A stretch of 64,000 nt of DNA from Semisulcospira habei (lineage: Eukaryota > Mollusca > Gastropoda > Semisulcospiridae): positions 34,426,850 to 34,490,849 of the forward strand of contig BTPG01000008.1 in assembly GCA_036245525.1 (NCBI GenBank). The letters are read 5' to 3'. Below the pieces are notes generated by a model. That model worked only from the letters and a program-made list of their open reading frames with translations. It ran no database searches and was not told where the DNA came from. Below, piece by piece: positions 1-11,439 of this stretch. A program made the position numbers and the translations under genes. Each line of letters begins with the position of its first letter. The first letter of the stretch is position 1.

Positions 1-149
1 CAATCAAATCAATTAAAATGCACTTCGCATATAACAAGGTAGGATATAATACAATTTGGATATAAATACTTTTATTTCATAGGTCCCGATCACGCCTTTT
101 ATCCCTAAATTTCTTCGCTTATAACAAACTTCAGAATAATATATGTCAG

Positions 150-236
150 CCCTTTGAGTGTCCGTAGAGTTTTCAGTCGCGATGACTCTGCGGGAATCAT
201 CGCGACTAAAACTGCTACCGACACCCAAAGGGTTAG
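150..236. mobile_element. TTAA-type palindromic MITE, GTCGCGATGA family
   Basis: Arms of about 40 bp meet near CTGCGGGAATC. The outer parts are CCTTTGAGTGTCC and GACACCCAAAGGGTTA. The left TTAA is lost. Confidence 0.75.
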
Positions 237-650
237 AGTACCATTACGCATAAATCTGAAGACACATTTCAACACCATTTGTATTTGTTATGCCTTGTCG
301 ATACACCTATTAAACTTTTACCAGCAGTTTGGACACGCAGTAAAAGCATACGCGTAATCGCACTTACTTTATTCTGCGCGACCGTTAGCGTGTCAATCTG
401 TTTCTAGCTGTATCTCGTATTGATAGCTTTGTAATTCTAGAACGGAGTGGAGTCATTGTCAAGTTACTTGATATTAAGACGACGTTTGGATTGTTCTGTG
501 TCTAAATGAACCGTAACTAGTCTTGTGAGTAGCGATTCGTAACCATCTGTTACAGAAGCGTTTTTTTGAACAGTTAGGCAGCGTTTTTTTGAACAGTTAG
601 GCCGGTAGTGTGCCTTTAATTTACTGTCACGTAACAACAACAACAACAAC
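236..650. repeat. Dispersed repeat, copy A
   Basis: The part from TACCATTACGCATAAATC through TTATTCTGCGCGACCGTTAG matches 20893-21030, and the part from GTCTAAATGAACCGTAACTAG matches about 23818-23925. It looks like one longer unidentified element. A 24-bp direct repeat around TTTTTTTGAACAGTTAGGC lies at 560-603. Confidence 0.7.
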
Positions 651-1036
651 AAAAATAATAATAATCACCTGACGCAGAAACAACTTCCGGATCCCTTTCT
701 CCGCCGCGTCACAACAACACCTGAAGTACTTTCCAGATCGTCACACCCGAATCCAAAAATGAAAACTGAGAAACGTACTCCAGTGAACGAAATGTGCTTT
801 AGGGGAACATCTGGCAGGAAAGGCAGATGGGAGAGTACATGTATACCCTGGATGCAGCCACGCTGGAAGGATCAACAAAGTATGGATCCCTCCGTCCCCC
901 CCTGACTATCGCCCTTGCGGCATGGCCGGAGCAGGCAACGCTCCTGTGAAGTATGCATTGATGTGGTGTCTGAATATTTTTTGTTTCCCTGTGGAGGTTT
1001 CATAAACGGTCCTATGGTTAAAGGTTTAAACCGTGT
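637..1036. other. No gene seen
   Basis: After an (AAC)n stretch this holds unique-looking sequence without ORF or palindrome that I can support. Confidence 0.5.
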
Positions 1037-1102
1037 GCAATAGGCATAGATTCTCGTGAGCCCCTACGTTCGCAGGGGCTCATGAGAATCCATACCTCTT
1101 GC
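1037..1102. repeat. 66-bp hairpin, GCAAGAGGCATAGAT family
   Basis: Perfect-looking stem: ATAGATTCTCGTGAGCCCC pairs with GGGGCTCATGAGAATC around CTACGTTCGCAG. Confidence 0.85.
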
Positions 1103-1719
1103 TATTAGTTGATTTACGCATATTTTCTCACGTGTGAGGGGTAGGTTATTGAGGGTTGATGAACTGCAAGATCTTTACCTGCCGAAGAATCGGGCTGACC
1201 CTCGACATTTCCCCTCCCCCCCCCCCCCCCCCCCCCCTTCTGTCGGCCTACTCAATCTACCCCATACATACCTCCCCTCCCCTTTCCCTTGGCCGCCATG
1301 TGGACCCAATGGGTTCCCCGCTCCCATATTCGGCGGGTTATGACGTCATGTCCTTTGGTAACAGTCGTAGGTCGAACTCCTTTCAACGTCCTCTATTCGA
1401 TCAGCACTTAGGTTCATGTGCAAAAAGTTGATCCGACACAACTTGTGAGGAACAGATCGTCACGTTTGAAAGCCCCTGAATGTTGCAGAGGCGGTTTATG
1501 TAGATCTATGTCTCTTGCGCCGGAACAGCGAAGGGGAGGGGGGGGGAGGTTCGCTGCGGGTATGAGGTAATGCTAAGATGCCTAGCAACGAGTCACCTTC
1601 ACAGTAAAGTCGGTGCCGCTACAACTTTCAAACCCGGCGCCAAAATATACGCGTCCAACATTTAGAACCCATCGCCTGAAAGGCGTCATGTCCGATCCAG
1701 GGTAGATAATTGGGAGACC

Positions 1720-1797
1720 GCGATAGCTCAAGGGGTGTGCCAGATAAGCTTGGCGCCTGAAGGGCCAAGCTTATCTGGCACAACCCTTGAGCTATCG
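1720..1797. repeat. Palindrome of the AGCTTGGCGCC MITE family, core only
   Basis: CGATAGCTCAAGGG and AGATAAGCTTGGCGCC pair with their complements across a short GAAG-type loop. The outer MITE ends are missing. Confidence 0.8.
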
Positions 1798-2321
1798 TCG
1801 GTACAGCGTTGGGTTTTCTGATGGACGTGATCTCCTAGCTGGAACTGGGGATGAAAGAGTCCCTGATCCACCTGAGGAAAAGCAGGTGATGCTGTTTAGG
1901 TGTATTCAGGTGGGCCCTGAGGTGGTGATGTGATGCCGGTTACCAAACGTCATAAGAACAGTGTCTCTTGCCTGTGTGAAACTAAGTTAAGATACTTTTT
2001 TATCGTCTGAGAACTGGGGCCGTCGCCTGCCTGCGGCAAAAAAAAAAACAAAACAAAAAAAAAAACGGTTGGTTGCGTATTGGAGTCTGGAATGGGACAG
2101 CCGAGAGGGGGGTGGGGGTGGGGGGGTGGTGAACGACCAAAAGTTTATTTTCGAGGTATTGAGATGACAGGGTGCGCAGGCCTTTCTTGCAATCTGCCCC
2201 TAGCACACACACACACACACACACACATACGTACACACACACCCCATCACACACAGAGACACACACACACTAGAGAGAGAGAGAGTTCTATGTTAATAAA
2301 GATGAAGAAAAGAATAATTAA

Positions 2322-2412
2322 CCCTTTGGCTGTCAGTAGTTCTTTTTGTCGCGACGATTCCTGCTGGAATCATCATAGTCGCGACAAAAAGCGCTTCCGA
2401 CAGCCAAAGGTT
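2322..2412. mobile_element. TTAA-type palindromic MITE, GTCGCGATGA family
   Basis: TTAA at 2318-2321 precedes CCCTTTGGCTGTC. The arms meet near ATTCCTGCTGGAATCAT. The right end (GACAGCCAAAGG) has lost TTAA. Confidence 0.8.
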
Positions 2413-2939
2413 TGACTGACTGTAGGTCGCCAAGAAACGCCGATGTTCAATAGATGCAGGCTACCTGATGTTGCGGTCTCAGTCAGTTCTACCGTGCCAT
2501 TGTTTCTACGAGGTTATAGTTGCGCCGTTGTTGACAACTGGTCAGTCATACCAATTAAGCAAACGTCGCACCTATTATCTATGTACGGGCCAGCTAAGGC
2601 CGACGTTAGATCGAGGACCTTGTGCTCACTCATACTGAGACAAGGCCGGAACCGGTCGGCATAAAATGCATCAGTCACTGAGCAGCGCCGTAAGCCTGTT
2701 TTATGGCTGGGTGACCGCACTCCCCTTTCCTCTCTATTCTGGGACATGTGTTTATGTCTAACCTTGGTCCGTTCACCTGTATTTGCCTTTTAAAAAATCT
2801 CCCTACTGTCTGCGCTGCCTGTAGCTCTTGATATTGGATGTGTGTTGCTAAATGGTCTTAGCTTTATTTAGGCCCCCTGTCTTAGGTTTATTTAACGTAT
2901 TGGACCGGCTGGCGACATACAATTTACATTTAATGTTCT

Positions 2940-2974
<35 letters not shown>

Positions 2975-3435
2975 CACAAGCAGTGCAGGCACGTCCTGAG
3001 AAAGTCTTGTTGCTGTCGGGACGTTAAGCAATGTACAATCAATCAACCGTTACAGCAGGTAGCCTACATCTTCTAGCTTACTCGTTACTTCCACATCCTT
3101 TTCCCCTGAACACTCTCGCAGCCAAACCCCACTCAGTATCTACAATAAGCAGCAGCATCATAAGCTCATTGAGGTCAATGAGCTCATGAGGACGTACTGT
3201 TCTCAGTACTAACTACAGTCGACATTAAGCTGGACGGATTCGCCAACACTTTATCAGATTCCCCTCTCTCACTTTCTTATATCCTAAGTTTACCATAAAC
3301 AAAATAGGTCATGTGTTCTGTGTTCCTTAGACGGAGGAAATCATGTAGACATCAGCTGTGTCGGACTCCTGTATTGTGGCTAATTGTTAGTGTCGGGCTA
3401 CCCGTCACAACACGCGTCCGCCTCAAGGAGGGGGG
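2413..3435. other. No gene seen
   Basis: Unique-looking sequence with a T27 run at 2947-2974; short ORFs show no family resemblance. Confidence 0.5.
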
Positions 3436-3562
3436 GTTACGACTGTCAGCAAAAGGTCCTCGGGCCTATGTCCGCCGCAGTTGGCCCGCGCTGTACTGGC
3501 TACACAGCTGTTCAGCGTGGGCCATCTGCCGCCGATGTCGGGCCGAGGACCTTTCGCTCTCC
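3436..3562. repeat. AAAGGTCCTCGGGCC palindromic repeat
   Basis: AAAAGGTCCTCGGGCC pairs with GGGCCGAGGACCTTT; TGTCCGCCGCAGTTGGCCC pairs with its near complement. Relatives at 7775-7850 and 51985-52065. Confidence 0.72.
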
Positions 3563-3565
3563 GGG

Positions 3566-4541
3566 TTCAGCACGACGAGTTTGCCTTGACCACACCGGCT
3601 ATGGCGATCGTCTATCAACTGTGTTTGTTATACAATCGCGCTAATTCTCTACCTACATCTCTTCACAGTGCCAACTTGTCTATCTTGAGATGGCTTTACC
3701 GCGACTGAGAGCTCAAGGGTAGTGTTTGACTAGCCTTTTCGAGTTGTCCAGGCGCCAAGCCTGTCAAATACTCTCCGCCTTGAACTTCCATGGCCGGGTC
3801 CAGTTGAGTCAGGGGAGGGGAGGGGGGGGGGGGGACTTGTGCGCTAAATTATGAAGCCGTTTGGCTCTGGAAGTGTAGGGGGTAGCGATGTTGGTCACTG
3901 TGTGGGGGGTGGATGACTTGTTCTGATGGTGAAAGATGATGACTTTACGTAAAGGACCGTGCTGAGCCGGCTGAATGAGTACACTACAATGGTCACAGCC
4001 GGGGGGGAATCCGGCAATATTCCAAGAGAAACGTAAATAAATAAATAAGTAAATAAATACATGAAATAATTCTACCACAGATTTCACTTCATTAAAAAAT
4101 TTAAATGAAAGTTTTATCCATGCCGCACAGGCTGTTAAACGCGCACTGGTTTACGTAGCGAATCGAGGGAGACAAACAGCGGTGTGACGCGCTTATATAC
4201 ACATACACATTACACGTAGTACGCACGTGCGCACACACACTGCCCTAACATTTATAAGCAAGCACAGACAAATTGACGCCAGTGGAATATCACATCAGAG
4301 ATTACAATGCTAATCTAGAGTTCACCGTGCAGTTGCTTTTGCCTAACAACATTCCCGTATCATGCCCCATCGTGTTAGTTTGAATGTCAAAGATAAGATA
4401 GTGGATACGTACCGGCAGAAACACAACTCCGCGGCCGATACACGCAACAAGGTAATGCAATAGAGTCAAACCTGTGAAAGCGACCACCTATTTAATCCAG
4501 ACCAAAAAGGTAACTGCCAAGCGTGTAATATGCAAAGAAGT
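3566..4541. other. No gene seen
   Basis: Contains a G-run near 3825 and an (AAAT)n-like stretch at 4035-4065; nothing else recognised. Confidence 0.5.
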
Positions 4542-4612
4542 ACCCAACGGAGAAAGAAACACGCTTAGAAAAGTCTTTTCTAAGCGTGTTTCTTTCTCCG
4601 TTGGGTACTACT
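4542..4612. repeat. Palindrome related to the 9.6-kb inverted repeat
   Basis: The arms are about 33 bp of the same outer sequence as 9643-9953, meeting head to head at the CTTAGAAAAG end. The flank AACTGCCAAGCGTGTAATAT is also shared with 9620-9640. Confidence 0.9.
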
Positions 4613-4722
4613 TTTCTGACCACCTATTTGTTGTAAGCAGAGCACGGTATTTTTACGTTGACAGAATGTGGCCTGGACCTTTGAAAAAGGGATGCTGGCT
4701 AGGTGGTAGGTTATGGGTTTAA

Positions 4723-4949
4723 CTCATTCAGCCCGGCGCACGTATTTCCAAAATTTTGGAGGCGTCATCTAACGACTATGCACCTGTTGCAGGAGATGGA
4801 TCGACCATGATAATTCAAGGGTAGTGCCAGATTAGCTTGGCGCCTGAAGGCACTACCCTTGAATTATCATGGTCAATCCACCTCTGGCACTACCCTTGAA
4901 TTGTCATGGTCGACCCATATCCTGCTGTAGTGCGTCAGGGCTGAATGGG
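4723..4949. mobile_element. AGCTTGGCGCC-family MITE, complete
   Basis: TTAA at 4719-4722 and 4950-4953. The ends CTCATTCAGCCC and GGGCTGAATGGG are inverted. The central palindrome carries GATCGACCATGATAATTCAA, with an extra half arm at about 4884-4915. Confidence 0.88.
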
Positions 4950-5061
4950 TTAATGTCCACGGCACCGGGATCATTCAGTGATAGTGGACGGCCCTAACGT
5001 CCGGGTGGTTTATAGGGGGGAGGGGGAGCTATTGCTTATGTAGTACGACCTGAACACTGAT

Positions 5062-5135
5062 CAGGATGATTTATCTGGATCTTTCAACCAGCATGCTGGT
5101 TGAAAGATTCAGATAAATCATCCCGCCGTTTTTCC
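5062..5135. repeat. 70-bp palindrome
   Basis: GGATGATTTATCTGGATCTT with its partner, centred on ACCAGCATGCTGGT. Confidence 0.85.
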
Positions 5136-5230
5136 CTGAACTGCGAGCCCAGATACCAGGGCGGGACAGGGACTCGAACCCACGACCCGGCTGTTTGCGT
5201 CGTCCTCTTTCGCCACGTCACTTAATCACC
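5115..5230 (-). mobile_element. tRNA-like SINE fragment
   Basis: On the minus strand a B box (GGGTTCGAGTCCC, complement of 5169-5181) follows an A-box-like TGGCGAAAGAGGA at about 5203-5215 with normal spacing. The acceptor stem does not fold like a working tRNA. It abuts a 70-bp palindrome at 5062-5135. Confidence 0.55.
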
Positions 5231-5966
5231 CGAGATATTTTGCACTCGAAAGCGTTGTTATATCCGATTTATCTTTTATCTGACCTTGTCATAATCCAAG
5301 TCAAATCTACCCCCACCCCCACCTTCACACACACACACACACACTTTGCCTCTCTCCCTCTCGTCAAAACATCGCTCACAACGGCTGAGGTTAGGTAAAC
5401 AATTCAATACATTGCTATCGATGCTGACGCAACAGTTCCGACCAATACGTATAAAGGTTGCTGGCACTGTATCTGGCGTGCGTGGAGACAAAGGAACGGC
5501 TAATGACCTTTTTGCTTTTCTTGTTCACTTCAAGAACGTCTCCTGAAAAGAATTTGCCTTAGGGGAGTTTACACACACGGCCGTAACAATAGAATGGTCA
5601 GGACGCCTTTGAAGTCGGCGCCGAACCGCAAGAGGGGAAAAAAGGAAAGAAAAAGAAACCGTTTGTTTTTCTTCTCCTTTTTTTTTTCCTTCAAAAGTTC
5701 GCACACTTGCGTCACAGACCTCTCATGACCTCCTCTGCACGTAGAAACAGACCACGGTTATGAATGTGTTTTGTGTTTGAGATTTTCGTTGTGTGATGAC
5801 GGTCTGTGCTGGACGTTGGTCCAATATCCGGCACAGACTACACACACTGAAAGCAGGGAGATTTCGTAGTGGGCCCTAACCTCTTAAGCTACGCGTTTGA
5901 TGACGAGATTTGTAACTTAGGTTCAATATGACCGAATAGCCACGTCACACACAATTAAACCACGCA
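5231..5966. other. No gene seen
   Basis: A short (CA)n at 5327-5342; otherwise unique-looking. Confidence 0.5.
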
Positions 5967-6036
5967 GCAAGAAGAAAATTTCGGCGTGAGCCCCCACCGC
6001 TTCAGGCGGGGGCTCATGAAGAAATTTGCCTCTTGC
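5967..6036. repeat. GCAAGAGGCATAGAT-family hairpin
   Basis: Stem with GTGAGCCCCCACCGC and its complement; ends GCAAGAAG and CCTCTTGC. Confidence 0.8.
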
Positions 6037-6210
6037 AGAAGGGAGGAGCTCGCTGGACGATTGTAGAGAAGGCGGAGTGTTTCGTCAGTGTGGCCCTCAC
6101 TCTTTAGATCGTGCACGCGCGTCACGGTGCACATTTCTCCAGTAATCACGTGAAGGTCAAGCACGGTGTGGCCGTCCGTCGGCAAATGGGTGCACGTGGA
6201 AGTCCTTTAA

Positions 6211-6429
6211 CCCATATCATACTGAGGCTAAAAACTTCAAATTTGTACACTGCCATATGCAAGCTACATCTCTATAGTACTTACAGATAAGGATATAGAC
6301 CAATGGCTTTAGTTCATGGGTAGTACCAGAATAGCTTGGCGCCTAGAGGCGCCAAGCTATTCTGGCACTACCCTTGAACTATTTCAGTCAAATTTATTTC
6401 CCACACTGGTGTATTCCGAATGATAAAGG
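6211..6429. mobile_element. AGCTTGGCGCC-family MITE
   Basis: TTAA at 6207-6210 and 6430-6433. A central palindrome of about 85 bp is centred near 6343. Confidence 0.85.
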
Positions 6430-6782
6430 TTAAAGCAATCTGCTCCATGGCGGGCTTTGATTGTTAAAATCAGTCTTGTCTCAACGAAGACCTTTTTTTT
6501 TAGCCGCTTCTTTTCACTGTCCGTGTGCCGGAATAGGTACACGTAACCGAGAGCGTTTCTGCTACCCGCCGATGTGTTAACAGAAGAACTCCCCTATACG
6601 TGTACAAAGGAGAAGAGCAGAAAAGTATTTAATTTTGCGACATTCAGACTTCATAGGCTGAGTTAGCTGCTGTGTCCAGCTTCATCGTATGGCATACTAA
6701 AAACAAAGAAGGCATTGTGAACTATTAACACTTAACCCTATTAACTATTAACCCTCTAGTTGCCTAGAACAGGTTCCTTTAA

Positions 6783-6993
6783 CCCTTTTAGCGCCAACAC
6801 CCTACAGCAGGAGATTGGCTGACCATGATAATTCAAGGGTAGTGCCAGATTAGCTTGGCGCCTGAAGGCGCCAAGCCGAATCTGGCACTACCCTTGAATT
6901 ATCATGGTCAATCCACCTCCTGCAAGTGGTACATAGTCGTTAAGTAACACCGGCTTCCAAAATTCGGGAAATGCACCCATGGCGCTAAAAGGG
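6783..6993. mobile_element. AGCTTGGCGCC-family MITE
   Basis: TTAA at 6779-6782 and 6994-6997; ends CCCTTTTAGCGCC and GGCGCTAAAAGGG are a perfect inverted pair. The central palindrome is about 100 bp. Confidence 0.9.
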
Positions 6994-7408
6994 TTAAGCT
7001 ATCTTTTTCTTGCAGGAAGCACAAATTCACATAAGCATCTATGTCCTTTGCTGGTGCGGATATGTCACATTTACATGTATGCTTCTCCGTCGGCAAAGCC
7101 GGTTTCTAGTTCTATGATGGTCCCGTCTGTGAGAGACACAGCAGCTACAGGGGCTCATGAGAACCTATGTTTCTTGTTTCAAAGTATCGGTCACAGTTGT
7201 TTGCGTCTGTTGCGTCAGACGGAGGAAACTGTCTGGTTTGGCCCTGTAACGAAAGGTACGCACTGACTGGCCGCCGGATACAGATGTGAGCTACGAAGGT
7301 ACGCATTGTGTTCACGCTTGAAACCCAACTACGTTTTTTGAAGGTCATCTGGAAGAATATTGTGATTCAAATCAATAAGGAAAGTCAACAAATATGACCC
7401 GTACAAAG

Positions 7409-7477
7409 GCAAGAGGTAGTGAATTCTCGTGAGCCCGACCAGCGGCCGCAGGGCTCATGAGAATCTACACCTCTTGC
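7409..7477. repeat. GCAAGAGGCATAGAT-family hairpin
   Basis: Arms GCAAGAGGTAGTGAATTC and GAATCTACACCTCTTGC with a GCGGCCGC centre. Confidence 0.82.
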
Positions 7478-7584
7478 AGATTGATCAGACACTGACAATA
7501 ACTGAGAGTCTATAAAGCTTCTTCACTCTGAGATCTTGCCATCTGCCATTTAAATCTATGCCCGGAACGAAGCATACATGTCAA

Positions 7585-7654
7585 GCAAGAGGCATAGATT
7601 CTCATGAGCCCCGGCCTGCGTCGGCAGGTACTCATGAGAATTTATGTCTCTTGC
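7585..7654. repeat. GCAAGAGGCATAGAT-family hairpin
   Basis: Arms GCAAGAGGCATAGATTCTC and complement, centre CCGGCCTGCGTCGGC. Confidence 0.85.
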
Positions 7655-8363
7655 TGACGAATGAGGAGGCAATGGGACTACAATCATAATAGCCCACAGG
7701 TATATAGACTGATCAGCCATCGGAACCGGAGCAATACAGTGACGTACGGGTTGCAGTCAGTACGCCTATAATGATGAGCGCTGGCAAAAGGTCCTCGTGC
7801 CGGCATCAGGGAGCAGTTGGACAACTGCGGCCTGACATCGGCCTGATGACATTTAGCTTAAATGCGGGCCCAGGTGGGATTTATTTGTAGTCTTCCATAT
7901 TACACTCGTGTACCCACGTCAGGACTCCGTGAGACCTTTGCAACACGCTAATTTTGGACTCGGAGAGACGGAGAGAGAGCCTGAGCGGTGCTGGTGCCAC
8001 TCACTGACATCGCTTTGGCAGGGATTCGTGTTTCTCATCTCAGTCGCGACCTTGTGTCAGAACCAGTTCCATCGAATGATACAATCTTGGTCTCAGAATG
8101 CGCAATAAACGTGAAGCTCTTGTTAGAGCCTTGTTAGTGCTCTACAGACTAGGCGTCAAGAGATGGAAGATTTTGACAAAGCTCCCCACCCCTAACCCCT
8201 CCCACTCCACACCCCCCCCTCACTCCACCCCCCCCCCCCAATTTCCCCTACGGAGATGACAGTATGTAGTAATAAAGCAATATTGTTTCACTCCAGCACC
8301 TTTCTCCCCCTCCCTCCTTCTTTTCGAGCCTAGTATTTTAGTATTCGCTTTTTGTTGTTGGCT

Positions 8364-8438
8364 TACTTACTTACGCCTGTCACCCCTACCCGGGTATAGG
8401 CCGTCGACGAGAGACCTCCAGCAACTCCTGTCCTGTGA
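8364..8438 (-). mobile_element. 75-bp 5'-truncated copy of the same RTE family
   Basis: Read on the minus strand, this stretch matches the 3' end of the LINE at 37310-37383, including the (TAAG)n tail, with one mismatch seen in about 74 bases. It is flanked by a perfect 13-bp direct repeat, TTTGTTGTTGGCT, at 8351-8363 and 8439-8451. It is a complete insertion event that was truncated early in reverse transcription. Confidence 0.9.
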
Positions 8439-8603
8439 TTTGTTGTTGGCTAACACGACACAAATCTGTTTCGCAAATGACATGGCACACTTCAGGAGCG
8501 GATAAGGGTTCTAACGTTTTGTTTGGGACCTTCAACCTGACACAAAAAGACCTTCCCGACGCTAGACCTTCTTCCCAGCAGTGGCCGAAAAATCAAACGG
8601 GGA

Positions 8604-8632
8604 CGGGGGGGGGGGGGGGGGGGGGGGGGGGG
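8604..8632. repeat. Poly(G) tract
   Basis: About 29 G in a row; similar runs are at 1209-1237 (C), 32998-33022 (C), 41707-41737 (G), 54115-54132 (C) and 62118-62137 (G). Confidence 0.9.
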
Positions 8633-9244
8633 AGGGCCAACAACCCAAAAAGGGACTTTGTTATAGCATTTTAAACAATCTTGGTCGGGGGGGGGGGGGG
8701 AGGGGTCCTCAACCCCTCGGATCCCGCCCCCGATTCGCCCCTGCACTTGGTAAAATTTGGTCCATTAAAAGAAAAAACTGAGAGACTTTATTCCACCCTG
8801 ATTCGGCATATAGGTCCATTTTTGCGGAAAGCGAGATTTTCATTTAAATGGCATTGAAAATATCGCATAACACAAAACTAGACTTAGCGGCAGTAAAGTC
8901 GTATGACACATACAAGCCTAATGCGTATCGACGGCGCACGCTCCTGTGTACTGGAACCGAATACACAAGTATTACAGAGGAGGTATACTGTGGATCGTAG
9001 TTTTCTTTCAGTGAAAGGGGTGGGTTGATTCAATCACGCAAGAGGGTAACGTGTATACGGAGCGTGATGGGGTAAGACAGTGCACACAGCAAGATCAACA
9101 CACGGTCCACCTTGGATGCCGCTCACCCTTATAAAAGGGCGTGGGGAAACGGCGGAACGATTTCTAGAGCAAGACACACGTTCCTGCGTGTAATATCGAG
9201 AAAATCACTTTGTACCCGCCCGCCCTTCTCTCTTGGGTTTTTAA

Positions 9245-9328
9245 CCCTTTGGCTGTCGGTAGCGGTGTCTGTCGCGATGATTCCTGCAGGAATCATCGCG
9301 ACAAACACCGCTACCAACGGCCAAGGGG
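9245..9328. mobile_element. TTAA-type palindromic MITE, GTCGCGATGA family
   Basis: The best-preserved copy: TTAA at 9241-9244, CCCTTTGGCTGTCGG at the edge, centre TTCCTGCAGGAA, and right end CCAAGGGGTTAG. Confidence 0.85.
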
Positions 9329-9642
9329 TTAGCCCACGCAGAGTTAAATCCTGTTAAACTGTCTTGCTAATTCCTGGCAACGTGTTCAATTACTATTCTT
9401 TGTAATTTCTTTTTTTAATTTTAACTTTTTAGTATAATGTTGTGTTTTGTTTGTTTGTTTGTTTGTTTGTTTTAATAGTTAATTTTTTTTAGGCCTAGCT
9501 TGAAATTGGGAAATTAGCATCTCGCTGAAACATATAGGCCTGCCGTTGCCCCTACAAAGATGTTTTTTTGTATACCACCTTAGGCCTCTAACATTTAAGC
9601 AATCCAGACCAAACAGGTGACTGCCAAGCGTGTAATATGCAA

Positions 9643-9953
9643 AGAAGTACCCAACGGAGAAAGAAACACGCTTAGAAAAGACGGGTACAACACAATTTAT
9701 TAATATTTCGGGTAAATACCCTTTGTCAAAATAGACAAACAAACAAACAGAGAGATTAGCCGCTACTTATCTTCATTGGCAGAAGGAATGTGGCATGAGT
9801 TGTCACATTCCTTCTGCCAATGAAGATAAGTAGCGGCTAATCTCTCTGTTTGTTTGTTTGTCTATTTTGACAAAGGGTATTTACCCGAAATATTAATAAA
9901 TTGTGTTGTACCCGTCTTTTCTAAGCGTGTTTCTTTCTCCGTTGGGTACTTCT
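9643..9953. repeat. 150-bp perfect inverted repeat, 11-nt loop
   Basis: Positions 9643-9792 are the exact reverse complement of 9804-9953 by eye, with 9793-9803 as the spacer. The outer part (TACCCAACGGAGAAAG to CGCTTAGAAAAG) also occurs at 4542-4610 as a smaller palindrome and in reverse at about 26310-26400. A transcript would fold into a long dsRNA hairpin. Confidence 0.95.
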
Positions 9954-9957
9954 CTAA

Positions 9958-10164
9958 CATTTAGTCCGACGCACTACGGCAGAAGATGGATCGACCATGA
10001 TAATTCAAGAGTAATGCCAGATTAGCTTGGCGCCATCCGGCGCCAAGCTAATCTGGCACTATCCTTGAATTATCATGGTCGATTCACCTCTTGTAACGTA
10101 GTCGTTAGGTGGCAGAGTGCAAAATCTGGGACGAATGCGACCTTGGGGTTAAATGGTTAAATGG
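9958..10164. mobile_element. AGCTTGGCGCC-family MITE
   Basis: The left end is degraded next to the 150-bp inverted repeat; the right edge lies in a run of TTAA motifs at 10149-10168. The palindrome is centred near 10036. Confidence 0.78.
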
Positions 10165-10168
10165 GTTA

Positions 10169-10361
10169 ATATCTCGGTCCCTAAAGTTGGGAATTGTCCT
10201 CTGAAGACTACATCGCCGTTTAGAAGACAGATCGGCCATGCCAGTTCAAGGGTGGTGCAGGAACAGCTTGGCGCCTGGAGGAGCCAAGCTGTTCTGGCAT
10301 CACCCTTGAACTGTCATGGCCGATCCATATACTGTTGCAGTATAGTGACCGAATGGATACA
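10169..10361. mobile_element. AGCTTGGCGCC-family MITE
   Basis: TTAA at 10165-10168 and 10362-10365, next to the previous copy. The palindrome carries GGGTGGTGCAGGAACAGCTT. Confidence 0.82.
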
Positions 10362-10526
10362 TTAAAACTGCAACGTCAACTTGAATGCGATATTTAAAGG
10401 AATGTCTTTGCCAAAAATACTCTTACGCAGAGACGGACATGTGAACCATCATAGTTACCACAGGAAATGACGTTACAGGTAAGTAAATTCATCCCCTCCG
10501 CTCATCAGTCCGGGCTAACAGGCAGG

Positions 10527-11175
10527 TCTGAGCTGATTAGGACGCTAAGGCTATCAACAGCCATACACTCCCATCCCAGAGCTGAGAGGTTTATATATAG
10601 AATTGTTTACTGTGCACTATTTACAAGAAGCGTGAGGTGAATCGACCGTGAAAACTCAAGGATAGCGCCTGTCTCAGAGCTTATTACCGCCGACACTGAC
10701 CGCCAAGGCCATAGTTAGCCATACACTTCCAGAGCTAAGAGGTTCGTATATATACAATCGTTTAATAAGGCACTACTTACCGGAGGCGAGACTGAGCCGA
10801 TAGGCCGTCTACCATGAAAATTCAAGGGTAGTGCCTGATTAGTTTGGCCGGCCTTCTCTGATCCGATTAGGACACGCCAAGGCTATCAGAGGAGTCATAC
10901 TGTGACTCCCACGGTTAGCTAAGCACTACTGGCTTTTCAGGGGGCGAGAGACGGATCGAAGATTAAAATCAAGGCCGGCTCTGATCTGCCGATTAGGACG
11001 CAAAGGCTATAAATAGTCATTGACAATCCCAGGGTCGGCTAAGCACTACTGGCTTACGACCGGGAGACGGATCGAACGGTAAAACTCAATGGTGGTGCCT
11101 GTTTAGCTTGGCGCCCGCCGCATGGGCCCCAAGCTAAACAGGCACCGCCATTGAGTTTTCATATTCGATTCACAG
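10527..11175. repeat. Tandem array built from MITE segments
   Basis: Four related units of about 130-170 bp each carry GATTAGGACGC-like, GGCTATCA and CACTACTGGCTT pieces plus a half palindrome of the GGTCGATC/TAGCTTGGCGCC family. The last unit ends in a complete palindrome at 11080-11170. Confidence 0.7.
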
Positions 11176-11439
11176 TCGCATCATCCTTCAGTCAGTTCAG
11201 TTCACCTTGGAGCCACCTCCCGTAATCAGCCCGGGAAGTCAAAAAGCACGGCCGGCCGTGAAAGACAACCGGGTGGAATGAAGACACAGGGGCCCTTATT
11301 TCGGCTCGCCCTCAGATCATCTACACATTGACGTGAGCCATTCGCTTGATGCAGCAAAAAATAAACCTCTCATTGGGGGACACTGATGGTTCTCAGAGGC
11401 CCAGCTGCTGAGCCTAAGTCTAGTACAGGAAATACTACA

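Larger units (their letters stand above)
7851..9240. other. No gene seen apart from the RTE remnant
   Basis: C- and G-rich runs, the 75-bp RTE insert at 8364-8438 and a half palindrome at 8810-8875; no coding signal. Confidence 0.5.

Noticed and set aside
1134..1431. Proline-rich ORFs
   Set aside because: They run through a poly(C) tract; the open frame is compositional.
5169..5215. Functional tRNA gene
   Set aside because: Only the box elements are recognisable; stems do not pair as in a tRNA.
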